From Stenotrophomonas rhizophila (GTDB lineage Bacteria; Pseudomonadota; Gammaproteobacteria; Xanthomonadales; Xanthomonadaceae), in NCBI RefSeq assembly GCF_007667275.1, contig NZ_VDQT01000001.1, positions 248,001 to 312,000 of the forward strand: a DNA stretch of 64,000 nucleotides. Direction: 5' to 3'. Shown here piece after piece: positions 24,394 through 33,196 of this stretch. The notes under the pieces are model-generated. The model was not told where the DNA came from, ran no database searches, and was given only the letters and a program-made list of their open reading frames with translations. How positions within the stretch are numbered: position 1 is the first letter of the stretch; each line of letters starts with the position of its first letter. The position numbers and the translations under genes are program-made.

Positions 24394-26234
24394 TCGCACC
24401 GTCTGACCGCAGCACCCTCACCGAGGCGCTGCAACCTCCGCCGGGCTATCGCTTCGATGCCGGCGTGGCAACGACGTACACCCTGTCCCTTGGTGCCCTG
24501 TTGGGGCTGCCGGCACACATCGCGGTTCTGGCAGGGCAGGAGAGCAACGCAGAGGACGACCCGGTGCGAGCCCTTGAAGGCCTGCGACGAGCCGGCCAGA
24601 AGCTCGCTGTATTCTGCGAGCGCGGGCGCATCGAGGGGCCCGCGAAAGGAAATGCGCTGGCCGTGATGGCCGAAGGCATGGTGCATGAGGTGCGGGCGCC
24701 GCACGGCGGTACGTTCCACCCGAAGCTGTGGGCATTGCGCTTCACCGCAGAGCACGAGGGCACCACGCCGACCTCGCGCTTACGTCTGTTGGTGCTGACC
24801 CGCAACCTCACCTGGGATCGCTGCTGGGACCTCACGCTCTGCCTTGAAGGCGAGCCGATGAGGACGCGCCCGGAAGGGAACGGGAACAAGGCCGTGGCCG
24901 ACCTGCTGCGATGGCTGCCGATGAACGTGGTGGGGAAGGCGCCCGACGCCGCCCGCAAGGAGATGATCGCCTCCCTGGCAAGGGACGTCGAGCGGGCCCG
25001 GTGGGAGCTGCCGGAAGGTTTCACCCGGCTGGACCTGCACGTGCTGGGCATGGGCGCGCGCCCGACGGCTTGGGCACCATTCGCAGACGATGGAAAGACC
25101 AGCGAGGCGCTGATCATCTCGCCGTTCGTGGGAGGGCGCGCATTGCAGTTGATCGCAGACCGGTGCAGCGGCCCAGTGCAGGTCCTCAGCCGCGGCGATG
25201 AGCTGGACCGGGTTTCACCCAGCGTGCTGGAAGGGCTGGGCGGCGTGCACATACTGAAGCCGGACATGGACCTTTCCGAAGGCGAAGAGCACGGTGACGG
25301 CGAAACGCTGCACGGCCTGCATGCGAAAATGGCCGTGTTCCGGCGCGGGCAACGGGTACACGTTGCCGTCGGTTCTGCCAACTACACCACCCGGGTCATG
25401 CAGCAGGGCACGAACGTGGAAGTGGTGGCGGATCTCAGTGGTACGCCGCGGAATGTACCTACGCCCGACCAATGGCTGGGCGACGCCTACCTGGGGCCGC
25501 TGCTGGACAGCTATACCCCCGCAGCGGAACCGGATCCGGCAGTAGCCGAGCGCCGGTTGCTCGAGGACGAACTGGAGAAGCTGCGCGCCAAGGTGGCTGC
25601 GGTGGACTGGGTGGTGTCCTGCGCACCCGCGCAGGACATGGCATGGTCGCTGACGCTGTCCACGCGCAGCATTGCGCTTGCGGGTTGCACGCTGCAGGCA
25701 TGGCCGCTTTCCGTGCTGGCCGAGCGCGCCCGCCCGGTGCTGGGTGGCAAGGCAGAGCTGGGCATCTTTGCCAGCCACGAAGTGACTGCGCTGATTGGCT
25801 TCCGGCTGACCTTGGACGATGAGAGGGCAAAGGCGCTGGGCGTCGCGCCGGTCTGCTTTGCCCTGGAGGCGCAGCTGAAAGGCGCACCCAGCGATCGGGG
25901 CGATGCCCTGATGGCACACCTGCTGGGCAATCGCGCGGCGTTTCTTCGCTTCCTGGGCCTACTGCTTGACGACCCCACGATGGCGGACGCGACTGCCGGC
26001 GAAGCAACGACGAGCAGGAAAGAAAAGGGACTGGCCGCGTTGGCAACCAACGCGCCCCTCTTCGAGCAGCTGCTCCGCAGCTATGCGCGTGACCCGGAAC
26101 GGCTCAAGGCCATCGATCGGATGGTGAAACGATTGAAGGACAGGGAGATCGCCGGAGAGCCGTGCATCCCCGACGAATTCATGGCGCTGTGGAACGTGGT
26201 CGGCGAGGCACTGGGCAAGAGGAGAACACGATGA
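24390..26234 (+). CDS. Phospholipase D-fold protein (putative nuclease)
   Basis: Starting at ATG 24390 (4-nt overlap with the DUF6361 gene) this is a 614-aa soluble protein. Two HxK motifs are present: GGTFHPKLWAL near residue 109 and LHGLHAKMAVF near residue 310, the latter followed by VAVGSANYTTR about 20 residues on. HxK-x(n)-GSxN is the PLD-superfamily catalytic signature, and two copies make a complete active site as in PLD-type nucleases. The C-terminal third, with a coiled-coil-like LLEDELEKLRAKVAAV near 390, is not recognisable. With the SNF2-like helicase next to it, a DNA-cleavage role is more likely than lipid hydrolysis. Confidence 0.8.
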   Translation: MIAPSDRSTLTEALQPPPGYRFDAGVATTYTLSLGALLGLPAHIAVLAGQESNAEDDPVRALEGLRRAGQKLAVFCERGRIEGPAKGNALAVMAEGMVHEVRAPHGGTFHPKLWALRFTAEHEGTTPTSRLRLLVLTRNLTWDRCWDLTLCLEGEPMRTRPEGNGNKAVADLLRWLPMNVVGKAPDAARKEMIASLARDVERARWELPEGFTRLDLHVLGMGARPTAWAPFADDGKTSEALIISPFVGGRALQLIADRCSGPVQVLSRGDELDRVSPSVLEGLGGVHILKPDMDLSEGEEHGDGETLHGLHAKMAVFRRGQRVHVAVGSANYTTRVMQQGTNVEVVADLSGTPRNVPTPDQWLGDAYLGPLLDSYTPAAEPDPAVAERRLLEDELEKLRAKVAAVDWVVSCAPAQDMAWSLTLSTRSIALAGCTLQAWPLSVLAERARPVLGGKAELGIFASHEVTALIGFRLTLDDERAKALGVAPVCFALEAQLKGAPSDRGDALMAHLLGNRAAFLRFLGLLLDDPTMADATAGEATTSRKEKGLAALATNAPLFEQLLRSYARDPERLKAIDRMVKRLKDREIAGEPCIPDEFMALWNVVGEALGKRRTR

Positions 26235-29200
26235 GCGGCCAGCATGATCTTGCCGATGCAACCCCGGTGCTGAAGCGCCTGAAGCAGTTCCAGCTGAAGA
26301 CGGTGAACTACGCGTTCCGCCGCATGTACGAGGACGCCGAGCCCGTCTCCCGCTTCCTGGTCGCTGACGAGGTGGGATTGGGCAAGACCCAGGTCGCCAA
26401 GGGCCTGATCGCCCGCGTGGTGGCCCACAAGGCGGCGGAGGCGCGGCGCATGGACATCATCTACATCTGCTCCAACGCCGCGATTGCCTCGCAGAACCTC
26501 TCACGTCTGCGGCTGGGCTCCGCCAGGACGGTGGTCCGCGCATCGCGGCTGACCCTGCTGCCCTTGGCGCTTGGGCCATCGGCTGACGGCGGGCTGGACG
26601 AGGCAGGCGTGAACTTCATCAGCTTCACGCCGGGCACTTCGTTTGAAACCAAGGGCCGGGGTGGCGTGGCCAGTGAGCGTGTCCTCATCCACCGGATGCT
26701 GCAGGGGGTGCCCGAGCTGGACCGTAAGGGGCTGGCGTGGGTACTGCGCGGCGGCTTGGGCAAAGACTGGCAGGACAAGTTCGCTCACCAGCAGCATGTC
26801 GACACACCGCACGCCGGAATCACCCAGACATTCATCGCTGCCGTAAAGGAACAGAAGCAGGCAATCAAGGCGCTCGCCGAGGTATGCCATCGGCACGCCC
26901 GCCGCGTGAGCCGACCGCTGGACGGCGAAGAGCGCGCCGAGGCGCTGCAGCACACGGCCTGGTTGCGCCGTACGCTGGCCCGCTGCTGTCTGAAAGCGCT
27001 GGAGCCGGAACTGGTGGTGCTGGACGAGTTCCAGCGCTTCCGCGACCTGCTGCAGAAGCCTTCCCATGAAGAAGATCACGAGACGGCGCCTTCGGCGTCG
27101 GCTGCCGAACTGGCGCAGGAACTGTTCAACCACCAGAACCAGCCCAAGGTGCTGCTTCTGTCCGCCACGCCCTACAAGATGTACGTGTCGCAGTTGGAGC
27201 AGGAGGACCACTACAAAGATTTCCTCGCTACGGCCGGCTTCCTGTTCAACGATGTCACCCGGCGCGATGCATTGGAGGCCGACCTAGGCGCGTTTCGTGA
27301 TGCGCTGGTGGGGGTTGGCCATGGCCGGGAGCAGGCAGGTGCGATCAAACAGCGCATCGAAGCGCAGCTGAAGCAGGTCATGTGCCGCACCGAACGGGTA
27401 GGGGTGACCCAAGGTCGCGACGCCATGGTGCGCGACGTGCCGCTGGCACTCTCGCTGACCCCCGGCGACCTGGCTGACTATGCCTGTGTGGACGCACTGG
27501 CCCGTCAATCTGGCGCCCATGATGTGATGGAGTTCTGGCGCTCCAGTCCCTACCTGCTCAATTTCATGCGCGAAGACGGCTATGCCTTCAAGAAGCGCAT
27601 GATGATGGACGCCAGGAGTCGGCGGGCACTGGGCAAGCTACTGACCGCGCACCCGCGCTATCGGATACTCAAACAAGGCACCCTGCAAGAGTACAAAAGC
27701 CTGGTCGCCGCCAATCCCCGGCTCGATGTGTTGGCGAAGGAGATGAAAGAGCAGGGCAGCTGGAAGCTTCTCTGGGTGCCGCCTTCCATGCCGTACTGGC
27801 CAGGCGAAGGGGCATATGCCGATGTTTCCCGATTCAGCAAGACGTTGGTGTTCTCAAGCTGGAACATGGTGCCCGATGCCGTAGCTGGGCTGTTGTCCTA
27901 CCACGCCGAACAGCTGGCCATGGAGGGGCTGTCACCCAAGCCGAAATACACAACAGCCAGCCAGCAGCTTAGCGCACGGCTGCGTTTCAGCAGCAGCAAA
28001 CGCGGCCATGAGGACATGAACGCGTTGGCGCTGATGTTCCCTTCGCGTGTGCTGGCGACCGTGGTGGACCCCTTGGCGCTGTCAGCGGCGGCCAATGGTG
28101 CGTTGACCCTGGCCGACGCGCGTACGCACACGATCGCCTGCATTGGCGAAAGTATTGCTCGGCTCGGTCTGCCCGAACCCGTGCTAGCAGGCCCGCCGGA
28201 TGTGCGCTGGTACTGGTTGACGCTGCTGATGCTGGAGCGGGAGGAGGGCGGTGCAAATGCGCGGGAGGGCTGGGGTGGGGCGGCGTTGCTGATCGGCGCC
28301 GGTGATGGCGAAGAAGATGACCAGGCAAGGCAGGCAGGGCAGGGCTTTGCCCGCCATCTGGAATACTGGGAAACGGTCTGGAAGGAAGGCTTCAATGAAG
28401 CCTCGCTGCAGACGCTGGGGCCCCGGCCCTCGGACATAGCCGAGGTCCTGGCGGACCTGGCACTGGGCGGGCCGGCGGTGTGTGCATTCCGCGCGATGCT
28501 GCGCCTCCTTCCCGGCGCTGATGAGGTCGACCTCCGCCTGGCCGCAGTCAAGGTGGCAGACGTCCTGCGGCGCCAGCTGAACATGCCGGAGGCCGTGGCC
28601 ATCATCAAGCACGAAGGCGAGGCGGTGTACTGGAAACAGGCACTTGCGTACTGCGCTGAAGGCAACCTGCAGGCAATGTTGGACGAGTACCTGCACCTGC
28701 TGCACGAGGAAACACAGCCCGATGACGGTACCTCGCACGCACAGGCCATTGCCGACGCGGCCAGCGCCGCCGGACACGTCCGCGCCAGCCAGCTGCATCC
28801 CGAAAGCGTGAAGCGGAAAGGTGACAGTCTCGAACGCAACGGCACCCTGTCGATGCGTTGCAGGTACGCGATGCGCTACGGCAACGCCACCGAAGACGAC
28901 AAGGTAATCGCGCGCAAAGATACCCTGCAGAAGGCGTTCAACTCGCCGTTCCGCCCGTTCGTGCTCGCGTCAACATCGGTGGGCCAGGAAGGCCTGGATT
29001 TCCACTCCTGGTGCCACTCCATCGTGCACTGGAACCTACCGGGCAATCCGGTGGACCTCGAGCAGCGGGAAGGACGCGTCCACCGTTACAAGGGCCTGGC
29101 CGTGCGCCGCAACGTAGCTCGCCTGTCCGGATTCGTGCCCCGTTCGGGTTCGGGAGACCCTTGGCAGCGACTGTTCGAGGATGCCGAAGAAGGCGCGAAG

Positions 29201-29464
29201 GGCGGACCCGTCGAAGGCTTGGTACCCTACTGGATCTGTGAAGCACCCGGTGGCGTGGCGGTAGAGCGGCGGGTGTTCCAGTTCCCGCTGAGCCAGGACC
29301 AGCTGCGTTTTGATCGACTCAAGAGCAGCCTTGCCCTGTACCGCATGGTATTCGCCCAGCCACGCCAGCAGGACCTGCTGGGGCACCTGCAGGCGCGCAA
29401 TGACGCCGGAGAAGACATCCAGACGCTGCTGGACCAGTGGCGGATTGAGTTGCTTCCAGACTAG
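26231..29464 (+). CDS. SNF2-like superfamily 2 helicase/translocase
   Basis: The 1077-aa protein starts at ATG 26231 with a 4-nt overlap. Superfamily 2 motifs are clear: a Q-like lead-in KRLKQFQLKTVNYAF, motif I VADEVGLGKTQVAKG (44-58), motif II LVVLDEFQRF (DEFQ, 265-268), motif III LLLSATPYKMY (308-318), motif IV region KTLVFSSWNMVPDAV, motif V STSVGQEGLDFHSWC and motif VI QREGRVHRYKG (near 942). The DEVGLGKT box and the QREGR-HR box place it with SNF2-like and DISARM/Dpd-type defence helicases rather than DEAD-box RNA helicases. A long insertion separates the two RecA lobes. It is the last gene of the run and probably moves along DNA for the PLD-fold protein. Confidence 0.9.
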   Translation: MSGQHDLADATPVLKRLKQFQLKTVNYAFRRMYEDAEPVSRFLVADEVGLGKTQVAKGLIARVVAHKAAEARRMDIIYICSNAAIASQNLSRLRLGSARTVVRASRLTLLPLALGPSADGGLDEAGVNFISFTPGTSFETKGRGGVASERVLIHRMLQGVPELDRKGLAWVLRGGLGKDWQDKFAHQQHVDTPHAGITQTFIAAVKEQKQAIKALAEVCHRHARRVSRPLDGEERAEALQHTAWLRRTLARCCLKALEPELVVLDEFQRFRDLLQKPSHEEDHETAPSASAAELAQELFNHQNQPKVLLLSATPYKMYVSQLEQEDHYKDFLATAGFLFNDVTRRDALEADLGAFRDALVGVGHGREQAGAIKQRIEAQLKQVMCRTERVGVTQGRDAMVRDVPLALSLTPGDLADYACVDALARQSGAHDVMEFWRSSPYLLNFMREDGYAFKKRMMMDARSRRALGKLLTAHPRYRILKQGTLQEYKSLVAANPRLDVLAKEMKEQGSWKLLWVPPSMPYWPGEGAYADVSRFSKTLVFSSWNMVPDAVAGLLSYHAEQLAMEGLSPKPKYTTASQQLSARLRFSSSKRGHEDMNALALMFPSRVLATVVDPLALSAAANGALTLADARTHTIACIGESIARLGLPEPVLAGPPDVRWYWLTLLMLEREEGGANAREGWGGAALLIGAGDGEEDDQARQAGQGFARHLEYWETVWKEGFNEASLQTLGPRPSDIAEVLADLALGGPAVCAFRAMLRLLPGADEVDLRLAAVKVADVLRRQLNMPEAVAIIKHEGEAVYWKQALAYCAEGNLQAMLDEYLHLLHEETQPDDGTSHAQAIADAASAAGHVRASQLHPESVKRKGDSLERNGTLSMRCRYAMRYGNATEDDKVIARKDTLQKAFNSPFRPFVLASTSVGQEGLDFHSWCHSIVHWNLPGNPVDLEQREGRVHRYKGLAVRRNVARLSGFVPRSGSGDPWQRLFEDAEEGAKGGPVEGLVPYWICEAPGGVAVERRVFQFPLSQDQLRFDRLKSSLALYRMVFAQPRQQDLLGHLQARNDAGEDIQTLLDQWRIELLPD

Positions 29465-29523
29465 GTAAACCGGCGAGGGGTGGCGGTCGGTTCGGCAGCC
29501 ACCACGCTTTCGGCTTAAGTCAG

Positions 29524-29549
29524 GGCAATATCGTGTACGTAATATTGCC
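29524..29549. terminator. Hairpin between convergent helicase and methyltransferase genes
   Basis: GGCAATAT (29524-29531) pairs with ATATTGCC (29542-29549) around a 10-nt loop. It lies in the 90-nt gap between two convergent genes, where a bidirectional terminator is expected. There is no T-run, so termination activity is uncertain. Confidence 0.4.
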
Positions 29550-29554
29550 GCGCG

Positions 29555-30229
29555 CTAGCCAATTGGCCGGCGCGCCACCCAGCCCCGGAAACTCAGCGCA
29601 GCGTAGAACAGCTCCACATCCGTGAACCCGGCTGCCAGCAGCAGTGCAACCTCGTCCGCTTCGGAGATGGCCGGGAGCTTTTCCGCCATGACCGCAATCG
29701 ACGCTTCGTCGCGCTCGTCCAGAACACCGTCCATCGACGCGAACGCGGCTGAGCGGCGCAACCAGCGCATGCGGGCTTCAGGCGTGTAGCTGTGGTGGGC
29801 AACCACGAGCACGCCGCCAGGCCGAAGGCGCTGGAACAATCCTCGCAGGGTCTGCAGCCGCGTAGCGGGATCCAGGAAGTGAAGCGTCAGCAGGCAAGTG
29901 GCGCCATCGAACTCGCGCACCGGCGCATCCTCGATGAGGCCTTCGACCAGCACAACACGTGAGGCGTTCGCGCCCAGTGTCTCCCGTGCAAGTTCCAGCA
30001 TCGGAAGTGAGGGGTCTACACCGACAAATCTCCAGCCTGGCTGCGCCTTGGCAAAGGCATTGAGCTCCAACCCTCCGCCTGCACCCAGCACCAGCACCTC
30101 GCCCGTGGGCGGAACGGATTCCGCCAACAGGATGTGGGTCATGCGGTGGAGTGCCGCCATGCCAGGCACCTTGGCCTGGGCGGTCTGCCGATAGCTGCTG
30201 ACTGCGGAGGGGTCCTTGAACGTAGACAT
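29555..30229 (-). CDS. Class I SAM-dependent methyltransferase
   Basis: The 224-aa protein has the Rossmann-type SAM-binding order: motif I VLVLGAGGGLELNAF (about 46-60), acidic loop FVGVDPSLPMLELAR (motif II), a DGATCLLTLHFL segment (motif IV) and a post-I helix with LRGLFQRLRPGGVLVVAHHS. Substrate cannot be inferred; the fold is that of small-molecule methyltransferases (UbiE/Tam-like). It is a single gene with a possible operator (30256-30280) just upstream, and it runs towards the helicase gene. Confidence 0.88.
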   Translation of the reverse strand: MSTFKDPSAVSSYRQTAQAKVPGMAALHRMTHILLAESVPPTGEVLVLGAGGGLELNAFAKAQPGWRFVGVDPSLPMLELARETLGANASRVVLVEGLIEDAPVREFDGATCLLTLHFLDPATRLQTLRGLFQRLRPGGVLVVAHHSYTPEARMRWLRRSAAFASMDGVLDERDEASIAVMAEKLPAISEADEVALLLAAGFTDVELFYAALSFRGWVARRPIG

Positions 30230-30255
30230 GGATGCTCAGCCCGACTGGTCGCTTA

Positions 30256-30280
30256 ATATGTACTCGCAATTGTTACATAT
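30256..30280. promoter_or_regulatory. Inverted repeat upstream of the methyltransferase gene
   Basis: ATATGTA (30256-30262) and TACATAT (30274-30280) form a perfect 7-bp inverted repeat with an 11-nt spacer, in an A+T-rich patch 26-51 nt before the ATG. The placement is typical of a dimeric repressor operator overlapping a promoter. Confidence 0.45.
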
Positions 30281-30302
30281 AACGAACACGCAGCGCGGCC
30301 GG

Positions 30303-30366
30303 GTAGGGTCGGTCGCCAGACGACCGCCCGGAACCCATCAACACCCTTTAACGCATGACCCCGAAC
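30303..30366 (+). repeat. SMAG/REP-like element, copy 2
   Basis: GTAG (30303-30306) is followed by the same hairpin as at 9909 (GGTCGGTCG, 4-5 nt loop, CGACCGCCC), then matching sequence through ACACCC and AACGCATGACCCC. It lies in the same orientation as copy 1, between divergently placed regulatory sequence of the methyltransferase gene and the 3-prime end of the hydrolase gene. Confidence 0.7.
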
Positions 30367-30421
30367 GAAGCCCGAGCGCAACCGAGAGGTGTCACGTAAC
30401 GGTGCCCTGGCATTTCTGCGC

Positions 30422-31525
30422 CTACCGAAGCGCGGAATCGAACAGCTCCTTGGCCTGCCGGATAGCCGCCTGATGCGTAGAGCCCTTGTCAGCTCCCACC
30501 TCGCACAGCTTGCCCACCCGCTCACGGCCCAGCGCCGTGCAATCGGCCAGGAAGTCGTAGTGGCCCACCGAAGGCAACATCTGCAGGCGCACCTTCCCAT
30601 TCGCTTCCGCAATGACCTCGCTGTTGGTGCCAGGCAAGGCAATCGCATCGGCCTCACCCACAACCACCGAAACCGGCATCTCCAAGCGCCCCAGCTCACC
30701 CGGCTCGAACGCCTGAACAATCGCCGGTGCCATCAGGAATACCGCGCGAACGTTGGGAATGCCGCGATCCTCCGCTGACTTGGCGACCCAGGGTGCCAGT
30801 TCCGGCGTAGCGACCGCCGCCAACCGCCGCTCAAAGGTCATCTCCGGGTTCTCGGCCTGCGGCAGGCAGACCCCGTCCTTCGGCGACGCCTTGCAGAAGG
30901 CAACCAACCTGCCCATGTCCGGACGCGCACCGGCAGCCACCAGCGCCGTGAACCCACCGGCGGAATATCCCACCAGCCCCAACCGGTCCGCATCCACATG
31001 CGGAGCCACCACAGGATCGGCCAGCACCGCCGCCAGTGCGGCGGCGAGGTCGTCCGCCCGGTTCCACATCAGTATGCTGCCCGCGTCCGTCATCGGGTCC
31101 ACGCCGTTGTTGCCAGGATGGTCCACCGCCACCACCACATACCCCGCGCGCGCTAGGGCAGACCCGAACCAGCCCATCATGCGGGCACTACCGCCGTTGC
31201 CATGCGACACCAGCAGCAGTGGCCAGCGGCCCGGCGCAACCAAGGCATCCACGGCAGAAGATCCCTCTTGGAACAGCGGCGCGCCCGGCGGCCCTATCGT
31301 GAGTGGCTGCTCCTTCGCACCTGGCTGGGCCAGGTACCACACCGTATAGCGCACGCGGTCGCTGTGGCCGGCATCGCGCACCGCTGCGCTGGCCGTGTGC
31401 GCCACACCATGGGTTTCCCCAACAGCAGGGGAGGGCTGAGCCGACCATGCCACTGGCGCGAACAGACAGGACAACAGGACGAAGGCGTGTGGCAGTACTC
31501 GCACGGAAGAATCTCCTTGGGTCAA
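30422..31525 (-). CDS. Exported alpha/beta hydrolase (dienelactone hydrolase/lipase-like)
   Basis: The 367-aa protein has a Sec signal (VLPHAFVLLSCLFAPVAWSA, residues 10-29) and an alpha/beta hydrolase fold: oxyanion segment LLLVSHGNGGSARMMGWF, nucleophile elbow GYSAGG with S188, an acidic residue in SVVVGEADAIAL, and the catalytic His in LPSVGHYDFLADC. It resembles periplasmic dienelactone-hydrolase-like or PAF-acetylhydrolase-like esterases; the substrate is unknown. Its start overlaps the stop of the AraC-type regulator gene by 4 nt, so the two form an operon with the regulator first. Confidence 0.85.
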   Translation of the reverse strand: MTQGDSSVRVLPHAFVLLSCLFAPVAWSAQPSPAVGETHGVAHTASAAVRDAGHSDRVRYTVWYLAQPGAKEQPLTIGPPGAPLFQEGSSAVDALVAPGRWPLLLVSHGNGGSARMMGWFGSALARAGYVVVAVDHPGNNGVDPMTDAGSILMWNRADDLAAALAAVLADPVVAPHVDADRLGLVGYSAGGFTALVAAGARPDMGRLVAFCKASPKDGVCLPQAENPEMTFERRLAAVATPELAPWVAKSAEDRGIPNVRAVFLMAPAIVQAFEPGELGRLEMPVSVVVGEADAIALPGTNSEVIAEANGKVRLQMLPSVGHYDFLADCTALGRERVGKLCEVGADKGSTHQAAIRQAKELFDSALR

Positions 31526-32346
31526 CCCGGGTTGGACAGCGGCAGCCAGATCTCAACGCCACCGTGTCCGGTGCGGTCGTCGAAGCGGGCGTCATAGCGT
31601 TCGAAATCAGGTGCGTCTGCCAAGGTCAGGCCGGAGTGGGGCAGGTGGTCGTTCAACAGCCAGAACCAGGTGGAGCGGATCGTCGAGATGTGGCCCGCAT
31701 GCCACGCCACCAGATAGTCCCCGGCCGGGATGGAAACGGAATGCCAGGCCGACGGCACGGCGGCGCTCGCACCTATCTCCATGCCGGCGATGTAGTCGAA
31801 GGCACCCTCGCCATCGCGGTTGCAACAGACCCCGAAGGCGATGTCCTTGCCCAGCTCCCGGGTCAACGCCAGCTGCTGCCATTGCGAGGGAATGGACGCC
31901 ACGGTGGCGGCGGTATGACGGGCGCGGATGCCGGCCACGCGCAGCGGGCCCAGCCGCCGGCATTCCGGCTCCACCTGGCAGGGCAGGGGTGGGGCGTCGA
32001 GCTTGATGGCCTCAACCAGCGCCAGTGCGTGCAGGCCTTCCCGACGCACCTGTTCCGGCGCCTGCTTGAACTGCTCCGTAAAAGCATGGGTGAAGGCCGC
32101 ATGCGAGGCATAGCCTGCAGCCAGGGCGACATCCAGAATGGGGACGCCGCCCGCCGCCAGGGTACGAGCCGCCTCGGTCAGGCGGCGTGCGCGAAGGTAG
32201 CGCGCCATCGAGGTACCGGTACTGACCTGGAACAGGCGTGAGAGGTGGAACGGCGAGAGCTCAACCGCCTCGGCGATCTGGGCCAGCGACGGATTCTCGG
32301 CAAAGTGGCTCTCGATGTACCACAACGCCTTGCGTGCCGCTCCCAT
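31522..32346 (-). CDS. AraC-family regulator with GyrI-like effector domain
   Basis: ATG 32346 gives a 274-aa protein; the longer upstream frame is basic low-complexity and not credible. The N-terminus is a double HTH of the AraC family (ALWYIESHFAENPSLAQIAEAVELSPFHLSRLFQ, then DVALAAGYASHAAFTHAFTEQF). Residues about 110-274 form a GyrI-like/effector-binding domain (RHTAATVASIPSQWQQL, AGDYLVAWHAGHISTIRSTWFWLL, FERYDARFDDRTGHGGVEIWLPL). Rob/SoxS-like proteins with this domain sense small hydrophobic ligands. It is cotranscribed with the exported hydrolase. Confidence 0.9.
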   Translation of the reverse strand: MGAARKALWYIESHFAENPSLAQIAEAVELSPFHLSRLFQVSTGTSMARYLRARRLTEAARTLAAGGVPILDVALAAGYASHAAFTHAFTEQFKQAPEQVRREGLHALALVEAIKLDAPPLPCQVEPECRRLGPLRVAGIRARHTAATVASIPSQWQQLALTRELGKDIAFGVCCNRDGEGAFDYIAGMEIGASAAVPSAWHSVSIPAGDYLVAWHAGHISTIRSTWFWLLNDHLPHSGLTLADAPDFERYDARFDDRTGHGGVEIWLPLSNPG

Positions 32347-32825
32347 GACGCCTGCTCCGTGCCAGTGACTGGGTGGCAGCGTAGCGCAGGGCGGGGGAGG
32401 GCGTTTGCGGGATCTTGCTGTAGGTGCGCGGTGTGGGTTGGGAGCGACAGTGTTGTGGGTTGTTCGGGGAACCTTTTTGCTAGCGCGAGCAACTCCGGAA
32501 GTGCGACCTGGTGCCTGGGTAAATGCGTGCCCGCGCACGGAATCTCACGAAATGATTTGCGCGGCACATGCCGTTTCGCGAACCAATTGATGCCGTGAAC
32601 CGGGACCGGACGACGTCGAGTTCCAGTACCCTCACGTCTGTCGCATGGTGTGCCTTGGGTGTCAGAACCCGTAGCGAGCATTGCAAGTTGCACGACCTGT
32701 GTCGGGAGGGTGGCCGAATACAACACCCTCGCGGAAATACGTCGCACCGTTCTAGCTCGTTCGCGGTTCTGAACCTCCCGACTCCCTCGCCATCCCGGCG
32801 AGGGAGAACACAGAGGAGAACCATC
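32347..32825. other. 479-nt intergenic region between AraC-type and small unknown gene
   Basis: This divergent stretch must hold the promoters of the regulator (minus) and the small gene (plus). The only clear structure is the hairpin at 32782-32806. Short open frames here lack ribosome sites. Base composition becomes less G+C-rich from about 32450 rightwards. Confidence 0.6.
32782..32806 (+). promoter_or_regulatory. Perfect 10-bp hairpin just before a ribosome site
   Basis: CTCCCTCGCC (32782-32791) pairs with GGCGAGGGAG (32797-32806) around a 5-nt loop. The AGAGGAGAA ribosome site follows within a few bases and the ATG is at 32826, so the structure lies in the leader of the small gene. It may control translation or be a stray terminator; no T-run follows. 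Confidence 0.5.
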
Positions 32826-33146
32826 ATGCACGACGACTGGACGAACTTGACCCCCGAGCAACGCGCCCTTCTCAGGGGCTTCTGGCGCGCGCCGAAGAGC
32901 GTAATGATCAATGCGCTTCATCACGACGGACTCGAAACCTATCCCGGCTGCCCAACCATTCCGTGTCTGAAGGCGCGGGGGCTGTGGATGCGTGGACTGG
33001 GTATCGAACCCGGAACCCGGATGTATCTTGGTATCGGACGCGAGCTTTTTGTCATGGCGAAAGACCCATCACCGGAAGCCCTGTCCAAAGCGATGGTCCG
33101 GTTTGAGAAGACCGGCGGCAGTTGGAAGTTGGGCCCGATAGGCTAG
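32826..33146 (+). CDS. Small hypothetical protein
   Basis: A good ribosome site (GAGGAGAACC) precedes ATG 32826; the frame extends upstream but without support. The 106-aa product is soluble, with an acidic helical start (MHDDWTNLTPEQRALLRGFW) and a basic C-terminal half (LWMRGLGIEPGTRMYLG, MVRFEKTGGSWKLGPIG). I recognise no family. It stands at the left edge of the A+T-richer island and may be cargo rather than a defence gene. Confidence 0.65.
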   Translation: MHDDWTNLTPEQRALLRGFWRAPKSVMINALHHDGLETYPGCPTIPCLKARGLWMRGLGIEPGTRMYLGIGRELFVMAKDPSPEALSKAMVRFEKTGGSWKLGPIG

Positions 33147-33196
33147 GGGTCAGGACCAGCGGGGCGGCGGAACCGTCGCCCCGGGATCTAGTCATA

